A stretch of DNA of 64,000 bases from Betaproteobacteria bacterium (GCA_947453725.1 CANGHH010000002.1:310001-374000), one strand, 5' to 3'; counted from the first letter of the stretch, positions 16,960-26,073 are shown. The notes: generated by a model from the letters alone, not told the origin. Numbers and translations: made by a program.

Positions 16960-17743
16960 GCCCGCCGGGCCGGGCGCTGGCCGGCGTGGCGGCCTGGCCG
17001 GGCGGCCTGCGCCCGGCGCTGCGGCGGCGCTGGGGCTGCTGACCCTGTTGGCCCTGTTGACCCTGGCGGGTGGGCCGGCCTCTGCCGCCAGCCTGCCGCC
17101 GCTGACCGACGGCGACCGCGTGGGCGCGGCCTGGCATGTGGCCACGCTGCCCCAGCAGGGCAGCAAGCCCGTCACGCGCTTCGCTGCTGAAGTGCTTGAT
17201 GGCCTTCCGGCGCTGCGTGTCGACGCCGACCGCAGCTACGGCAACCTGGTCTTCGACCTGCCCGCCGGCCCGCTGCCGGCGCGCCTGCGCTGGAGCTGGC
17301 GGCTGCAGCGGCCCAACCCCGCCGCCGACCTCTACCGGCGCAGCGGCGACGACGTGGCTGCGAAGGTCTGCGTCAGCTTCGACCTGCCGCTCGACAGGGT
17401 GCCCTTCACCGAGCGCCAGATCCTGCGCCTGGTGCGCGCCAGCAGCGGCCAGGCCCTGCCGGCCGCGACGGTCTGCTACGTCTGGGCCGGCAGCGAGCCG
17501 CGCGGCGCGCTGATCGCCAACGCCTACACGCGGCGCGTGCGCTACATCGTGCTGCGCAATGCCAGCGATGGCGCCGGCGTCTGGGCCGACGAGAGCCGCG
17601 ACCTGGCCGCCGATTTCCTGCGTGCTTTCGCCGACGAAAGCGCGCAAGTGCCGCCGCTGACCGCCGTCGTCGTCGGCGGCGACGCCGACAACACCGGCCT
17701 GCACACGGTGGGCCACGTGAGCGGCCTGCGCTTCGAACCGTGA
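16934..17743 (+). CDS. DUF3047 exported protein
   Basis: A 269-residue protein with an arginine-rich N-terminus, a hydrophobic stretch near residues 32-45 and a soluble domain of the DUF3047 family (patterns RLRWSWRLQRP, DDVAAKVCVSFDLP, YVWAGSEPRG, VVVGGDADNT). The function of the family is unknown. The gene overlaps the VTT gene by 26 bases and ends 17 bases from the convergent tolA stop. The long arginine-rich lead before the hydrophobic core makes the annotated start doubtful. A later non-ATG start would give a conventional signal peptide. Confidence 0.72.
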   Translation: MHRGRGASRPAGPGAGRRGGLAGRPAPGAAAALGLLTLLALLTLAGGPASAASLPPLTDGDRVGAAWHVATLPQQGSKPVTRFAAEVLDGLPALRVDADRSYGNLVFDLPAGPLPARLRWSWRLQRPNPAADLYRRSGDDVAAKVCVSFDLPLDRVPFTERQILRLVRASSGQALPAATVCYVWAGSEPRGALIANAYTRRVRYIVLRNASDGAGVWADESRDLAADFLRAFADESAQVPPLTAVVVGGDADNTGLHTVGHVSGLRFEP

Positions 17744-17760
17744 GGCGCCCGGCCGCCGGC

Positions 17761-18672
17761 CTACTGGTCGCGGCGCCGGAAGACCAGCGTCATTTCACGC
17801 GGCACCCGGCCGTCGACATCGCGCGGCAGCGTGCCAGCCTTGTCGATGGCGCGCAGCACGGCGTCGTCCCAGTCCGGGTGGCCGCTGGATTTGGTGATGC
17901 GCGGGTTGATGATGGTGCCGTTCGGCGTCGCCGCCACCAGCACCTCGGTCTCGGCCGTTTCGGGCACCGTGCCCGTGAAGACCAGCTGGCTGCGGATGCG
18001 CGCCGCGACGCGGCCGGCGTAGGCCGCCGAAGGCGCCGCTTCCTGCGTTGCGTTGCCGCCGCGGCCGCTGGCGTTGCCGGCCTGGCCCATCATGCGCTTG
18101 AGGTTTTCCTCGCGCTGCCTGGCCAGCCGCGCATCTTCGGCGGCGGCCTCGCGGGCTTCCTTCTCGGCCGCGGCCTGCGCGGCCTTGCGCTTGGCGTCCA
18201 GCGCTTTGGCGGCCAGCGCCTCGGCGGCGACCGCGCGTTGCAGCTTGTCGGCCGCTGCGCGTTGGCGCTCGGCCAGCGCCTCGGCTGCGGCCTGCTGCCT
18301 GGCCTTTTCGGCCTTTTCGGCCTTCGCGCGGGCGGCCTTCTCGAGTGCGATGTCGGGCTCAGGCGCCTTCACCGCTGGCGCTGGCGCGGGGGCCGGTGCC
18401 GGGGCGGGCGCGGGGACTGGTGCCGGTAGCGAGGCCGGCGGCGGCGCGACCTCGGCCCGCGGCGCGCTTTGCGGCACGCTGGCCCACAGTTCGGCGCTGA
18501 CTGGCGGCTGCTGCTGCGTGCGCCAGTCGACGACCTGGGTCAGCGCCAGGATCAGGCCGATGTGGACCACCAGCGCCAGCGCCGCGCCGCTGCCCATGCC
18601 GCCGGGCGGCCGCGGCAGCAGCGCCTCGTGCGCGAGGGCCAGCGAGGGCGACAGCGCAGCGGTCGCAGCCAT
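17761..18672 (-). CDS. tolA: TolA, periplasm-spanning protein of the Tol system
   Basis: A 303-residue protein with one N-terminal membrane helix (residues about 28-47), a proline/alanine linker, a long alanine/lysine/glutamate helix (about 105-205) and a C-terminal TonB/TolA-type domain (AARIRSQLVFTG ... VLVAATPNGTI). TolA couples the proton-driven TolQR motor to outer-membrane Pal and TolB during cell division. It lies five bases after tolR. It is somewhat shorter than E. coli TolA (421), mainly in the helical domain. No tolB or pal gene follows; the next gene is convergent. Confidence 0.88.
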   Translation of the reverse strand: MAATAALSPSLALAHEALLPRPPGGMGSGAALALVVHIGLILALTQVVDWRTQQQPPVSAELWASVPQSAPRAEVAPPPASLPAPVPAPAPAPAPAPAPAVKAPEPDIALEKAARAKAEKAEKARQQAAAEALAERQRAAADKLQRAVAAEALAAKALDAKRKAAQAAAEKEAREAAAEDARLARQREENLKRMMGQAGNASGRGGNATQEAAPSAAYAGRVAARIRSQLVFTGTVPETAETEVLVAATPNGTIINPRITKSSGHPDWDDAVLRAIDKAGTLPRDVDGRVPREMTLVFRRRDQ

Positions 18673-18677
18673 GGTGT

Positions 18678-19109
<432 letters not shown>

Positions 19110-19110
19110 G

Positions 19111-19818
19111 TCAGCGGCTTCCCTGTGTGACGGTGGTGGTGCCCGTCGCCGACACACCGGCATTGCGCTGCAGGATGTTGCTGAACTCCTCGATGAAGGT
19201 TTCCAGCTGGATGGCGATGCGGTCGATGTCGCGCGCAAACCGGTTGTAGGCGACCACCGCCGGGATCGCCGCGAACAGCCCGATCGCGGTGGCCACCAGC
19301 GCCTCGGAGATGCCCGGCGCCACCGTGGCCAGCGTCACCTGCGTCATGTTGCCCAGGCCCACGAAGGCATGCATGATCCCCCAGACGGTACCGAACAGGC
19401 CGACGTAAGGGCTGACCGAACCGACGCTGGCCAGGAAGCTGAGGTTGCTTTCGATGACGTCCAGTTCGCGCTGGAAGCTGGCCCGCATCGCGCGCCGGGC
19501 GCCGTCGAGCTGCGCGCCGGCGTCCAGGCGCTTTTCGCGCAGCTTCAGGAATTCGCGCATGCCACTGGCGAAGATGCGTTCCAGCGGCGCGGTTTCGCCC
19601 TGCTGGCCAACGGCGGTGTTCAGCTCGGTCAGACTGCGGCCGGACCAGAATTCGCGCTCGAATTCTTCGTTGCTGGCGCGCACCCGGCGCAGGCCGAAAA
19701 CCTTGCCGAAGATCACCGTCCAGCTGGTGAAGGAGGTGATCGCGAGCCCGGCCATCACGACCTGCACCACCAGGCTGGCTTGCAACACCAGGGCGGTGAT
19801 CGAGAGGTCTTGGTTCAT
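19111..19818 (-). CDS. tolQ: TolQ, ExbB/MotA-family proton-channel subunit
   Basis: A 235-residue inner-membrane protein with three hydrophobic segments (about residues 15-38, 130-155 and 170-195). The conserved GLFGTVWGIMHAF and GISEALVATAIGLFAAIPAVVAYN stretches identify TolQ. With TolR it powers TolA from the proton gradient. It follows ybgC by 76 bases, and that gap contains a REP-like hairpin. Confidence 0.93.
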   Translation of the reverse strand: MNQDLSITALVLQASLVVQVVMAGLAITSFTSWTVIFGKVFGLRRVRASNEEFEREFWSGRSLTELNTAVGQQGETAPLERIFASGMREFLKLREKRLDAGAQLDGARRAMRASFQRELDVIESNLSFLASVGSVSPYVGLFGTVWGIMHAFVGLGNMTQVTLATVAPGISEALVATAIGLFAAIPAVVAYNRFARDIDRIAIQLETFIEEFSNILQRNAGVSATGTTTVTQGSR

Positions 19819-19852
19819 GTCGTCGGTCCTGCCCGGCCGTGCCGAAGGGACC

Positions 19853-19893
19853 GAACGCCCCCTCGGGGGGCCGCGAACGCAGTGAGCTTGGGG
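19853..19893. repeat. REP-like GC hairpin element between ybgC and tolQ
   Basis: The stem GCCCCC / GGGGGC with a TCG loop (19857-19871) is followed by GCGAACGCAGTGAGCTTGGGG. This resembles an intergenic repeat that is widespread in Comamonadaceae-type Burkholderiales genomes, recognised from memory. It ends just before the ybgC stop codon and could act as an attenuator within the operon. Confidence 0.45.
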
Positions 19894-19894
19894 T

Positions 19895-20317
19895 TCATGG
19901 GATTTGTCGGGTGATTTCGAGCGGCAGGCGGCAGGGCAGAAAAGTTTCGGCGTTCACGCAGGCGATGCGGATCTCGCCTTCGGCCAGCAGCCTGTCACCG
20001 CGCCGGGCCTCTTGCGCCAGGGTCAGTGTGACGGCGCTGCGCGCCGCCAGGCGGACGCTGACGTCGACCAGGTCGTCCAGCCTGGCTGGCGCCCGGTAGC
20101 CGGTGCGGGCGTCGGTGACGACGAAGATCACGCCGGCGCGTTCGCGCAAGGCCTGCTGGCTCAGGCCGAGGCTGCGCAGCCATTCGGTGCGCGCGCGCTC
20201 GAAGTACTTCAGGTAGTTGGCATAGAAGACCACGCCGCCGGCGTCGGTGTCTTCCCAGTACACGCGCACCGGGTGGCTGAAGAGGGCTGGCAGGGGGTGT
20301 GGGGAAACGGCGGGCAT
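19895..20317 (-). CDS. ybgC: YbgC, Tol-Pal-associated acyl-CoA thioesterase
   Basis: A 140-residue hot-dog-fold thioesterase. The catalytic-site signature EDTDAGGVVFYANYLKYFERAR is present at about residues 22-43. YbgC hydrolyses short-chain acyl-CoA or acyl-ACP and is regularly the first gene of tol operons. Here it heads ybgC-tolQ-tolR-tolA. The N-terminal dozen residues before the hot-dog core are unconserved, so the exact start is less certain. Confidence 0.9.
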   Translation of the reverse strand: MPAVSPHPLPALFSHPVRVYWEDTDAGGVVFYANYLKYFERARTEWLRSLGLSQQALRERAGVIFVVTDARTGYRAPARLDDLVDVSVRLAARSAVTLTLAQEARRGDRLLAEGEIRIACVNAETFLPCRLPLEITRQIP

Positions 20318-20379
20318 CGCTGCCGCCGATTATGCGATCCAGCGCCCGGGGCGGCATTGCCCGCCGCGGCGGGCTGGTG

Positions 20380-21522
20380 TCACGGTGCGACGGGCTCGCC
20401 CAGCGCGGGCGGTGCCGGCGGCATTTCGCCTCGGCGTTCTCGTTCGCGATCGAGCAGCGGCCCCCAGATGGCCAGCGCCGTACCTGCACACAGCACGAGG
20501 AGCAGCGCAGCGATGCCCAGGCGCGTGCGCAGCGTCGCCCGGCGTCGGCGCTGCGGGCGTTCGCCCGGTGCCCGCACCCGCGGCCGCGCCGATTCCAGCT
20601 GCTGCGGCTCGGCGGCCTGGTGGCGTTCGAGCCAGCGGCGCAGGTCCTGCGCCAGTTCCAGGGACGTGGCGTAGGCGGCGGGCGGCTGCTGCGCCATGGC
20701 CTTGGCCGCAATGCCCGACAGCGTGCGCGACACGCCTGCGCCGGGGCCGGCCTGGCCCAGCGCCAGCAGGTCCTGCAGGACGGCGCCCAGCGCCTGGATG
20801 TCGGTGCGCATGTCGGTGGGCCCGCCCTGCGCCACCCGGGCGAGACCGAAGTCCAGCAGCTTGGGCTGGTCGCGGCGGTTCAGGAAGATGTTGGCCGGCT
20901 TGAGGTCGCCGTGCACCACGCCGCAGGCGTGCGCATAAGCCAGTGCATCGGCGACGCGGCGCAGCAGCAGCGCCGCCTGCGCCTGCGTCGGCCGCCAGCC
21001 GGCTGCCAGGCGCTGCCGCAGGTCGCTGCCGCGCAGGCGTTCCATCGCGATGTAGACGCCCTGCGCCATCAGGCCAGCGTCGTGGATGGTGACGATGTGC
21101 GGGTGCGAGAGCCCGGCCGCGGCCCGCACGTCGTTCAGGAACATCGCGTCCAGCGCCACCCGCGCGGGCACGGTGCTGGCGCCTTGCAGCGTCTTGACGG
21201 CCACCGCGCGCATCAGCAGTGGGTCCCAGGCCTCGTGCACCTGGCCCAGGCTGCCGCGTCCCAGCAGGCTCTTCAGCGCGTAGCGGCCGATGTGCTGGGT
21301 GGTCGGACTTTCGGCCACGGCCAGGTCTGCAGCCGGTGCCGGCAGGGTGTCGGCGCCCAGGTCGGAGACCACCCCGGCCGACGCGCTGCTGATCGACAGC
21401 GGCCCGGCGTCGCTGGCGAATGGCAGCGATTCGGAGGGTGCCGGCTGCGACAGCTCCGTCTCGGCAAACTGCGTCAGCGCTTCGTCGGAACGGCCACGAC
21501 GTTGAAATAGGTTGTATCCCAC
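20380..21522 (-). CDS. Membrane-anchored serine/threonine protein kinase
   Basis: A 380-residue Hanks-type kinase starting at GTG. An unstructured acidic/serine-rich N-terminus (1-80) precedes the kinase domain. That domain has the glycine loop LGRGSLGQV (88-96), K110, HGDLKPAN with D206 and DFG at 224-226. A single membrane helix near residues 340-360 leaves a short tail with no extracellular sensor domain. HGD replaces the common HRD, suggesting a non-RD type kinase not needing activation-loop phosphorylation. It lies 62 bases upstream of ybgC on the same strand, and a 32-base dyad stands before it. Confidence 0.85.
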   Translation of the reverse strand: MGYNLFQRRGRSDEALTQFAETELSQPAPSESLPFASDAGPLSISSASAGVVSDLGADTLPAPAADLAVAESPTTQHIGRYALKSLLGRGSLGQVHEAWDPLLMRAVAVKTLQGASTVPARVALDAMFLNDVRAAAGLSHPHIVTIHDAGLMAQGVYIAMERLRGSDLRQRLAAGWRPTQAQAALLLRRVADALAYAHACGVVHGDLKPANIFLNRRDQPKLLDFGLARVAQGGPTDMRTDIQALGAVLQDLLALGQAGPGAGVSRTLSGIAAKAMAQQPPAAYATSLELAQDLRRWLERHQAAEPQQLESARPRVRAPGERPQRRRRATLRTRLGIAALLLVLCAGTALAIWGPLLDRERERRGEMPPAPPALGEPVAP

Positions 21523-21559
21523 TGGCGCGAGCTTACGCGGGCGGCCGCCGCGTCAGCGT

Positions 21560-21591
21560 GGCATAAGCCGGGTCTATCCGGGTCTTATGCC
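21560..21591. promoter_or_regulatory. Inverted repeat between the aminotransferase and kinase genes
   Basis: GGCATAAG (21560-21567) and CTTATGCC (21584-21591) form a perfect eight-base inverted repeat. The 16-base spacer holds a CCGGGTCT direct repeat. It lies 38 bases upstream of the kinase start and 35 bases past the aminotransferase stop, so it may be an operator or a hairpin without a U tract. Confidence 0.35.
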
Positions 21592-21625
21592 GACTTTTGC
21601 CGGGTTTTGCCTGCCTTGCCGCGGA

Positions 21626-22894
21626 TCAGGTGGCGTCGGCGGTGTCGGCGGTGTCGGTATCGACGGGGCGCCCAAGGGCCCGCGGCCAGTCTTGCAGTTC
21701 ACGCGCGAGGCGCTCGGCCGCTGTCTGCAGTTCGGCCATCGAACAGGCGAAGGACAGGCGAACGAAACGGGCCGCCCGCGCCGGTCCGAAGTCGCGCCCC
21801 GGCGTCAGCGCCACATGGGCGCGCTGCATCATCTCGAAGCAGAAGTCCCAGCTGTCTGCGCTGTAGCGGCTGCAATCGAACCAGACGTAGAAGGCACCGT
21901 CTGGTTCGACGGGTACCGGCAGGCCCAGCGCCTTCAGCGCCGGCACGATGAAGTCGCGGCGGCGGCGGAATTCTTCCCGGCGGCTCTCGTATTCGGCGAT
22001 GGCGTCGGGCTCGAAACAGGCCAGCGCCGCGCGCTGGGCCAGCGTGCTGGGGCAGATGTAGAGGTTCTGCGCCAGCTTCTCGATTGACGCCACCAGGGCG
22101 GGCGGCACCACCATCCAGCCCAGCCGCCAGCCGGTCATGCCGAAATACTTGCTGAAGCTGTTGATGCTGACGAGCCCGGCACCCAGGCCGTCCGGCCGGC
22201 CACCATCCAGCGCCAGCGCGCTTTGACCGTAGGCTTCGTCGTAGCTCAGACCGAGGTAGATCTCGTCGACGATGGTCACCCCGCCGCGCTCGCGCACGGT
22301 CTGCGCGATGGCCGCCATCTCGCTGTGGGCGATCGAGGTGCCGGTCGGGTTGCTGGGCGACGCCAGCAGCACGCCGCGCGTGTGGGCGTTCCAGTTCGCT
22401 GCCACCGAGGCCGCGTCGAGTTGGAAGCGGGCCTCGGCCGAGGCCGGCAGCAGCCGCGCCGTGGCGCCCACGGCGGCCACGAAGTGGCGGTTGCAGGGGT
22501 AGCTCGGGTCGGGCATCAGCACCTCGTCGCCGGGCTCGAACAGCGCCAGGCAGATCAGCTGCAAGGCGGCCGAAGCGCCGGCCGTGACGATGATGCGCTC
22601 CGCGGCCACCTCGACCCCGAAGCGCGTGCCGTACCAGGCCGCGATGCGCTGGCGCAGTGCCGGCAGGCCCGTCGCGTGGGTGTACTGCGTGCGTCCCGCC
22701 GCCAGGCATTCGGCAGCCGCCTGCTGCACGCCGGGCACGGCCGTGAAGTCGGGTTCGCCGATGTTCATGAAGACCATCGCCTCGCCGCCTTGTGCGGGGT
22801 CGCAGGCGGCGCTGCGCGACAAGACCTCGGCGGCCTTGGCGCATTCCATGACCCAGAAGGGCTCGATGAAATCCAGTCGGCTGGCGAGCTTCAT
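21626..22894 (-). CDS. Class I/II PLP-dependent aminotransferase
   Basis: A 422-residue fold-type I aminotransferase. The PLP lysine is K249 in SFSKYFGMTGWRLGW. The conserved SPSNPTGT (179-186) and VDEIYLGLSYDE are also present. The specific substrate cannot be told from sequence. Proteins at this locus next to nusB and rib genes are common in Burkholderiales. The C-terminus carries a TDTADTADAT repeat that looks like recent codon duplication. It follows nusB by 10 bases. Confidence 0.88.
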   Translation of the reverse strand: MKLASRLDFIEPFWVMECAKAAEVLSRSAACDPAQGGEAMVFMNIGEPDFTAVPGVQQAAAECLAAGRTQYTHATGLPALRQRIAAWYGTRFGVEVAAERIIVTAGASAALQLICLALFEPGDEVLMPDPSYPCNRHFVAAVGATARLLPASAEARFQLDAASVAANWNAHTRGVLLASPSNPTGTSIAHSEMAAIAQTVRERGGVTIVDEIYLGLSYDEAYGQSALALDGGRPDGLGAGLVSINSFSKYFGMTGWRLGWMVVPPALVASIEKLAQNLYICPSTLAQRAALACFEPDAIAEYESRREEFRRRRDFIVPALKALGLPVPVEPDGAFYVWFDCSRYSADSWDFCFEMMQRAHVALTPGRDFGPARAARFVRLSFACSMAELQTAAERLARELQDWPRALGRPVDTDTADTADAT

Positions 22895-22904
22895 CGGCCT
22901 GTGA

Positions 22905-23405
22905 CTACCGGTCCGAACGCCGCGCTTCGTCGGGCCGCAGTTCGGCGGCGCATTTGTCGAGCACGCCGTTGACGAACTTGTGGCCGTCGGTGCCGCCGAA
23001 GGTCTTGGCCAGTTCCACCGCTTCGTTGATGGCCACGCGGTAGGGGATGTCGATGCAGTTCATCAACTCGTAGACGCCGATCATCAGGATGGCGTGTTCC
23101 ACCGGCGACAGCAGCGCGGTCTTGCGGTCGACGTGGCGGGTCAGCACCGCGTCGATGGTCGCGGCCTGTTCCACACCGCCGTGCAGCAGCGCGTCGAAGT
23201 GCACGCGGTCGGCGCGGTCGAAGCCGTCCATGTCGACGACGTCGGCCTCGGCGGACTTCGATTCGCCGCCGGCCAGCAGCCAGCGGTACAGGCCCTGCAT
23301 CGCGATCTCGCGGGCGCGGCGGCGCGCCGACTTTGGCTGCGTCCGCTTCTTCGGCGGGCGAGGCGCCTCGGGCGCAGAGGGCGGGGTCGAGTCGGGCAAG
23401 GTCAC
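22905..23405 (-). CDS. nusB: Transcription antitermination factor NusB
   Basis: A 166-residue NusB with the all-helical domain from about residue 27 ([19 protein letters not shown]). The C-terminal [20 protein letters not shown] signature is clear. It binds boxA RNA with NusE in rRNA antitermination. The start codon is GTG and overlaps the ribH stop by four bases. A proline/lysine-rich lead of about 25 residues is longer than in E. coli NusB (139). Confidence 0.93.
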   Translation of the reverse strand: MTLPDSTPPSAPEAPRPPKKRTQPKSARRRAREIAMQGLYRWLLAGGESKSAEADVVDMDGFDRADRVHFDALLHGGVEQAATIDAVLTRHVDRKTALLSPVEHAILMIGVYELMNCIDIPYRVAINEAVELAKTFGGTDGHKFVNGVLDKCAAELRPDEARRSDR

Positions 23406-23866
23406 AGCAGGTCGTCCATCAAGTTGGCCATCTCGACGGCCACGCGGGCGGCATCGCGGCCCTTGTCTTCGGCGCGGGCCCAGGCCTGGGCTTCGTTCTC
23501 GACGGTGAGGATGGCGTTGGCGATGGGGAGGCCGCTGTCCAGCGAGACCCGCGACACGCCGGCACCGCTTTCATTGGCCACCAGTTCGAAGTGGTAGGTC
23601 TCGCCGCGGACGATGCAGCCCAGCGCGATCAGCGCGTCGTAGTCGCCAGTGTCGGCCAGGCCTTTCAGCGCCAGCGGAATTTCCAGCGCGCCCGGCACCG
23701 TGACGTGGCGGATGTCGCCGGGGTCGACGTCCAGCGCTTCCAGCTCCTTCAGGCAGGCCTGCGCCAGGGCGTTGGTCAGCGCGTCGTTGAAGCGGGCCCG
23801 CACGATGGCGATGCGCAGGCCCTCCCCGGCCAGTTCACCGGCTGTGCCTTGGTCGGCGTCTTTCAT
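23402..23866 (-). CDS. ribH: 6,7-dimethyl-8-ribityllumazine synthase
   Basis: A 154-residue lumazine synthase (EC 2.5.1.78) that joins 5-amino-6-ribitylaminouracil and 3,4-dihydroxybutanone phosphate. It has the substrate-site [12 protein letters not shown] and the catalytic-histidine segment [12 protein letters not shown]. It follows ribBX after 22 bases and overlaps nusB, so it belongs to the same transcription unit. Confidence 0.94.
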   Translation of the reverse strand: MKDADQGTAGELAGEGLRIAIVRARFNDALTNALAQACLKELEALDVDPGDIRHVTVPGALEIPLALKGLADTGDYDALIALGCIVRGETYHFELVANESGAGVSRVSLDSGLPIANAILTVENEAQAWARAEDKGRDAARVAVEMANLMDDLL

Positions 23867-23888
23867 GGCTTGCCACCTTTCGTGGTCA

Positions 23889-24998
23889 TCAGGTCTGCGC
23901 GGCGGTGAAGCCGGTGATTTCCAGGCCGTAGCCGGTCATGCTGGGCATGCGCCGCGGGCTGCCCAGCAGGCGCATGCGGCGCACGCCGACGTCGCGCAGG
24001 ATCTGTGCGCCAATGCCGTAGGTGCGCAGGTCGAACTGCGTGCTGGTGGTGGCGGTGCGCGGCGCGTCGGCTGGCGACTGCGGCAGCACCGCCGCCAGCA
24101 TCGCTGCGGCGTCGCCCGAGCAGTTCAGCAGCACGGCCACGCCGCAGGGGCCGGCCCGCAGGGTCTGCAGCGCGGCGGGCAGCGGCCAGCTGTGGCCGGT
24201 GCCGGCGGCGTCGAGCAGGTCGAAAGCAGTGAAGGGCTCGTGCACGCGCACCGGCACCTCGTCAGCGGGCTGCCAGCTGCCGTGGCACAGCGCCAGGTGC
24301 AGGCCACCGCCCTTGTCGCGGTAGGCGATGCAGTCGAAGTCGCCCTGCGGCGTCTGCAGCCGGCGTGAGCCGATGCGGTCGATCAGCGTTTCATTGCGGC
24401 TGCGGTAGCCGATGAGGTCGGAAATGGCGCCGATCTTCAGGCCGTGTTCGCGCGCGAAGACCTGCAGATCGGGCAAGCGCGCCATCGTGCCGTCGTCCTT
24501 CATCACCTCGCAGATCACCGCGGCCGGCGTCAGCCCAGCCATGCCGGCCAGGTCGCAGCCCGCCTCCGTATGACCGGCGCGCATCAGCACGCCGCCGTCC
24601 TGCGCCTGCAGCGGGAAGATGTGGCCCGGCTGCACCAGGTCGGCGGCCTGCGCGTCGCGCGCCACCGCGGCCTGCACGGTGCGCGAACGGTCGGCTGCCG
24701 AAATGCCGGTGGTGACGCCGGTGGCGGCCTCGATGGAGACGGTGAAGGCCGTGCCGTGCTGCGCGCCATTGCGCGTGGTCATCGGCGGCAGGCGGAGGCG
24801 TTCGCAGCGTTCGCGGGTCAGCGTCAGGCAGATCAGGCCGCGTGCAAAGCGCGCCATGAAGTTGATGGCTTCGGGCGTGACGTGCTCGGCCGCCAGCACC
24901 AGATCGCCTTCGTTTTCGCGGTCTTCCTCGTCAATCAGGATGACCATGCGGCCGGCAGCCAGCTCGGCGACCAGCTCGGGGATGGGGGATATCGACAT
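23889..24998 (-). CDS. ribBX: RibBX: DHBP synthase with degenerate GTP cyclohydrolase II domain
   Basis: A 369-residue protein. Residues 1-205 are 3,4-dihydroxy-2-butanone-4-phosphate synthase (EC 4.1.99.12) with [21 protein letters not shown] and [13 protein letters not shown] intact. The second half aligns with GTP cyclohydrolase II, but the zinc-binding pattern normally seen as C-x-TGD...LRCDCG is missing ([20 protein letters not shown] stands there). It therefore cannot be a normal RibA. This matches the RibBX variant described in proteobacteria (established knowledge). A separate ribA must exist elsewhere. The first ATG of the longer open frame is rejected because [10 protein letters not shown] is the usual start. 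Confidence 0.88.
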   Translation of the reverse strand: MSISPIPELVAELAAGRMVILIDEEDRENEGDLVLAAEHVTPEAINFMARFARGLICLTLTRERCERLRLPPMTTRNGAQHGTAFTVSIEAATGVTTGISAADRSRTVQAAVARDAQAADLVQPGHIFPLQAQDGGVLMRAGHTEAGCDLAGMAGLTPAAVICEVMKDDGTMARLPDLQVFAREHGLKIGAISDLIGYRSRNETLIDRIGSRRLQTPQGDFDCIAYRDKGGGLHLALCHGSWQPADEVPVRVHEPFTAFDLLDAAGTGHSWPLPAALQTLRAGPCGVAVLLNCSGDAAAMLAAVLPQSPADAPRTATTSTQFDLRTYGIGAQILRDVGVRRMRLLGSPRRMPSMTGYGLEITGFTAAQT

Positions 24999-25029
24999 GG
25001 CGGGATTGTAGGTCGCAGGCCCCAAAGCA

Positions 25030-25058
25030 AACGGCCGGCCCTCGCGGGGTCAGCCGTT
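25030..25058 (-). terminator. Hairpin terminator after the PEP-CTERM gene
   Basis: AACGGC / GCCGTT form the outer stem, with a CCC/GGG inner stem and a four-base loop. On the minus strand it is followed by TTTGCTTT. It lies 31-60 bases past the PEP-CTERM stop and would separate that gene from ribBX. Confidence 0.5.
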
Positions 25059-25089
25059 GCTGGGTGGGCTGCGCGTGCAGCCAGGCCGA

Positions 25090-25833
25090 TCAGGCGCGGC
25101 GCTTGCGGCCTGCGGCGAAGCCGGCTGCGGCCAGGGCCAGGCCGGTGAGGGCGAGGGAGGTGGGTTCGGGGGTTGATCCGCCCGTAGGGGGCAGGACTTG
25201 CGCGAGGTTGCCGATCACCATGTCGTCGAATCCGAAGAAGTCGGTCCCGGCAGCGGTGTTCCCGAAAGTAATCTGCTTGTATGAATTGGTTCCGTCAATG
25301 AACCCATAAAATAAGAGTGCACCATTTTTTCCATTGATCGAGTTGTTCAGAACCGAATGAGTAACTCTGTTCAAGGTGTCAATCAAGTCAATGGTTATCT
25401 GGCCATTAAAGTCGCCAACATCCGTGCCGTAAAAGCCAAACGCCGAAATGGGTGAAGAAAAATCAATTGTGAAGTCGCCGGATACGTCCCACCACTTCGA
25501 GCCGGCTGGCGTGGTGTTGAATCGTCCAGCGCTGACGTTGTTTGTAACCTGTCCATCTCCCGACAGCGTAGCGGTGATCGGACTTGCGCTACCAACGAAG
25601 GTGAGCGTGAGCGGCCCCAGGTCGTTCAAGGTAAAGGATTCAAAGCCCTGGCTGGTGACACCGCTCGCCAGATATGACAGGAAAGACGTACGGGCGGTAG
25701 CGGGCGCGCCAGTCACCGTGTTGCTCGGTGTTTGGTTTTCGCCGAAAAACACGGTCGGGGTCGCGTGAGCGACAGAAGCTGCGCTGGCTGCCAGCACCAA
25801 CGCCAAAGGTCCAAATCGAAGGCATGCATTCAT
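25090..25833 (-). CDS. PEP-CTERM exosortase-sorted protein, sigma-54 promoter
   Basis: A 247-residue secreted protein. It has a signal peptide (cleavage after VAHA, residue 24), a beta-rich domain with TFVGSASPI, WWDVSGDFTIDFSSPISAFGFYG and a closing PEP-CTERM sorting tail: TPEPTSLAL, hydrophobic helix, GRKRRA. Such proteins are cut by exosortase and exported to the cell surface or matrix. The coding sequence is more AT-rich than its neighbours, which suggests acquisition from elsewhere. GGAG lies eight bases before the ATG. It is inserted between ribD and ribBX, where ribE is usually found, and has its own RpoN promoter and terminator. Confidence 0.88.
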   Translation of the reverse strand: MNACLRFGPLALVLAASAASVAHATPTVFFGENQTPSNTVTGAPATARTSFLSYLASGVTSQGFESFTLNDLGPLTLTFVGSASPITATLSGDGQVTNNVSAGRFNTTPAGSKWWDVSGDFTIDFSSPISAFGFYGTDVGDFNGQITIDLIDTLNRVTHSVLNNSINGKNGALLFYGFIDGTNSYKQITFGNTAAGTDFFGFDDMVIGNLAQVLPPTGGSTPEPTSLALTGLALAAAGFAAGRKRRA

Positions 25834-25890
25834 TCAAGGACTCCGCTTGGATACGCCGCAGACGAGCAGCTTACAGCTCACGCAACACAC

Positions 25891-25905
25891 GCAAACGATG
25901 TGCCA
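25891..25905 (-). promoter_or_regulatory. Sigma-54 (RpoN) -24/-12 promoter of the PEP-CTERM gene
   Basis: On the minus strand TGGCAC-ATCGT-TTGC fits the RpoN consensus TGGCAC-N5-TTGC exactly in bases and spacing. It lies 58 bases upstream of the PEP-CTERM start codon in an AT-rich intergenic stretch. An ACAC-tggc-GTGT dyad at 25984-25995 is a possible upstream activator site. PrsK/PrsR, an RpoN-dependent two-component system, controls PEP-CTERM genes in related bacteria. Confidence 0.75.
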
Positions 25906-26010
25906 GTAATAAATAGTTATGTAAAATCAAAGACTTGTGTGTTTTGCATGGTGTGAGAATAGACGTCAGCGTCAAAAAATCCGACACTGGCGTGTAGCGG
26001 CTGATCATGG

Positions 26011-26037
26011 ACGCCGCGCGGCAGGCGCCCGCGGCGT
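26011..26037 (-). terminator. GC-rich hairpin after ribD
   Basis: ACGCCGCG (26011-26018) and CGCGGCGT (26030-26037) make a perfect eight-base stem with an eleven-base loop, about 37 bases beyond the ribD stop. No U tract follows, so termination strength is uncertain. Confidence 0.4.
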
Positions 26038-26073
26038 TGAGGCACGGCCCAGGCACGGCGCTGACCGAGAAAG

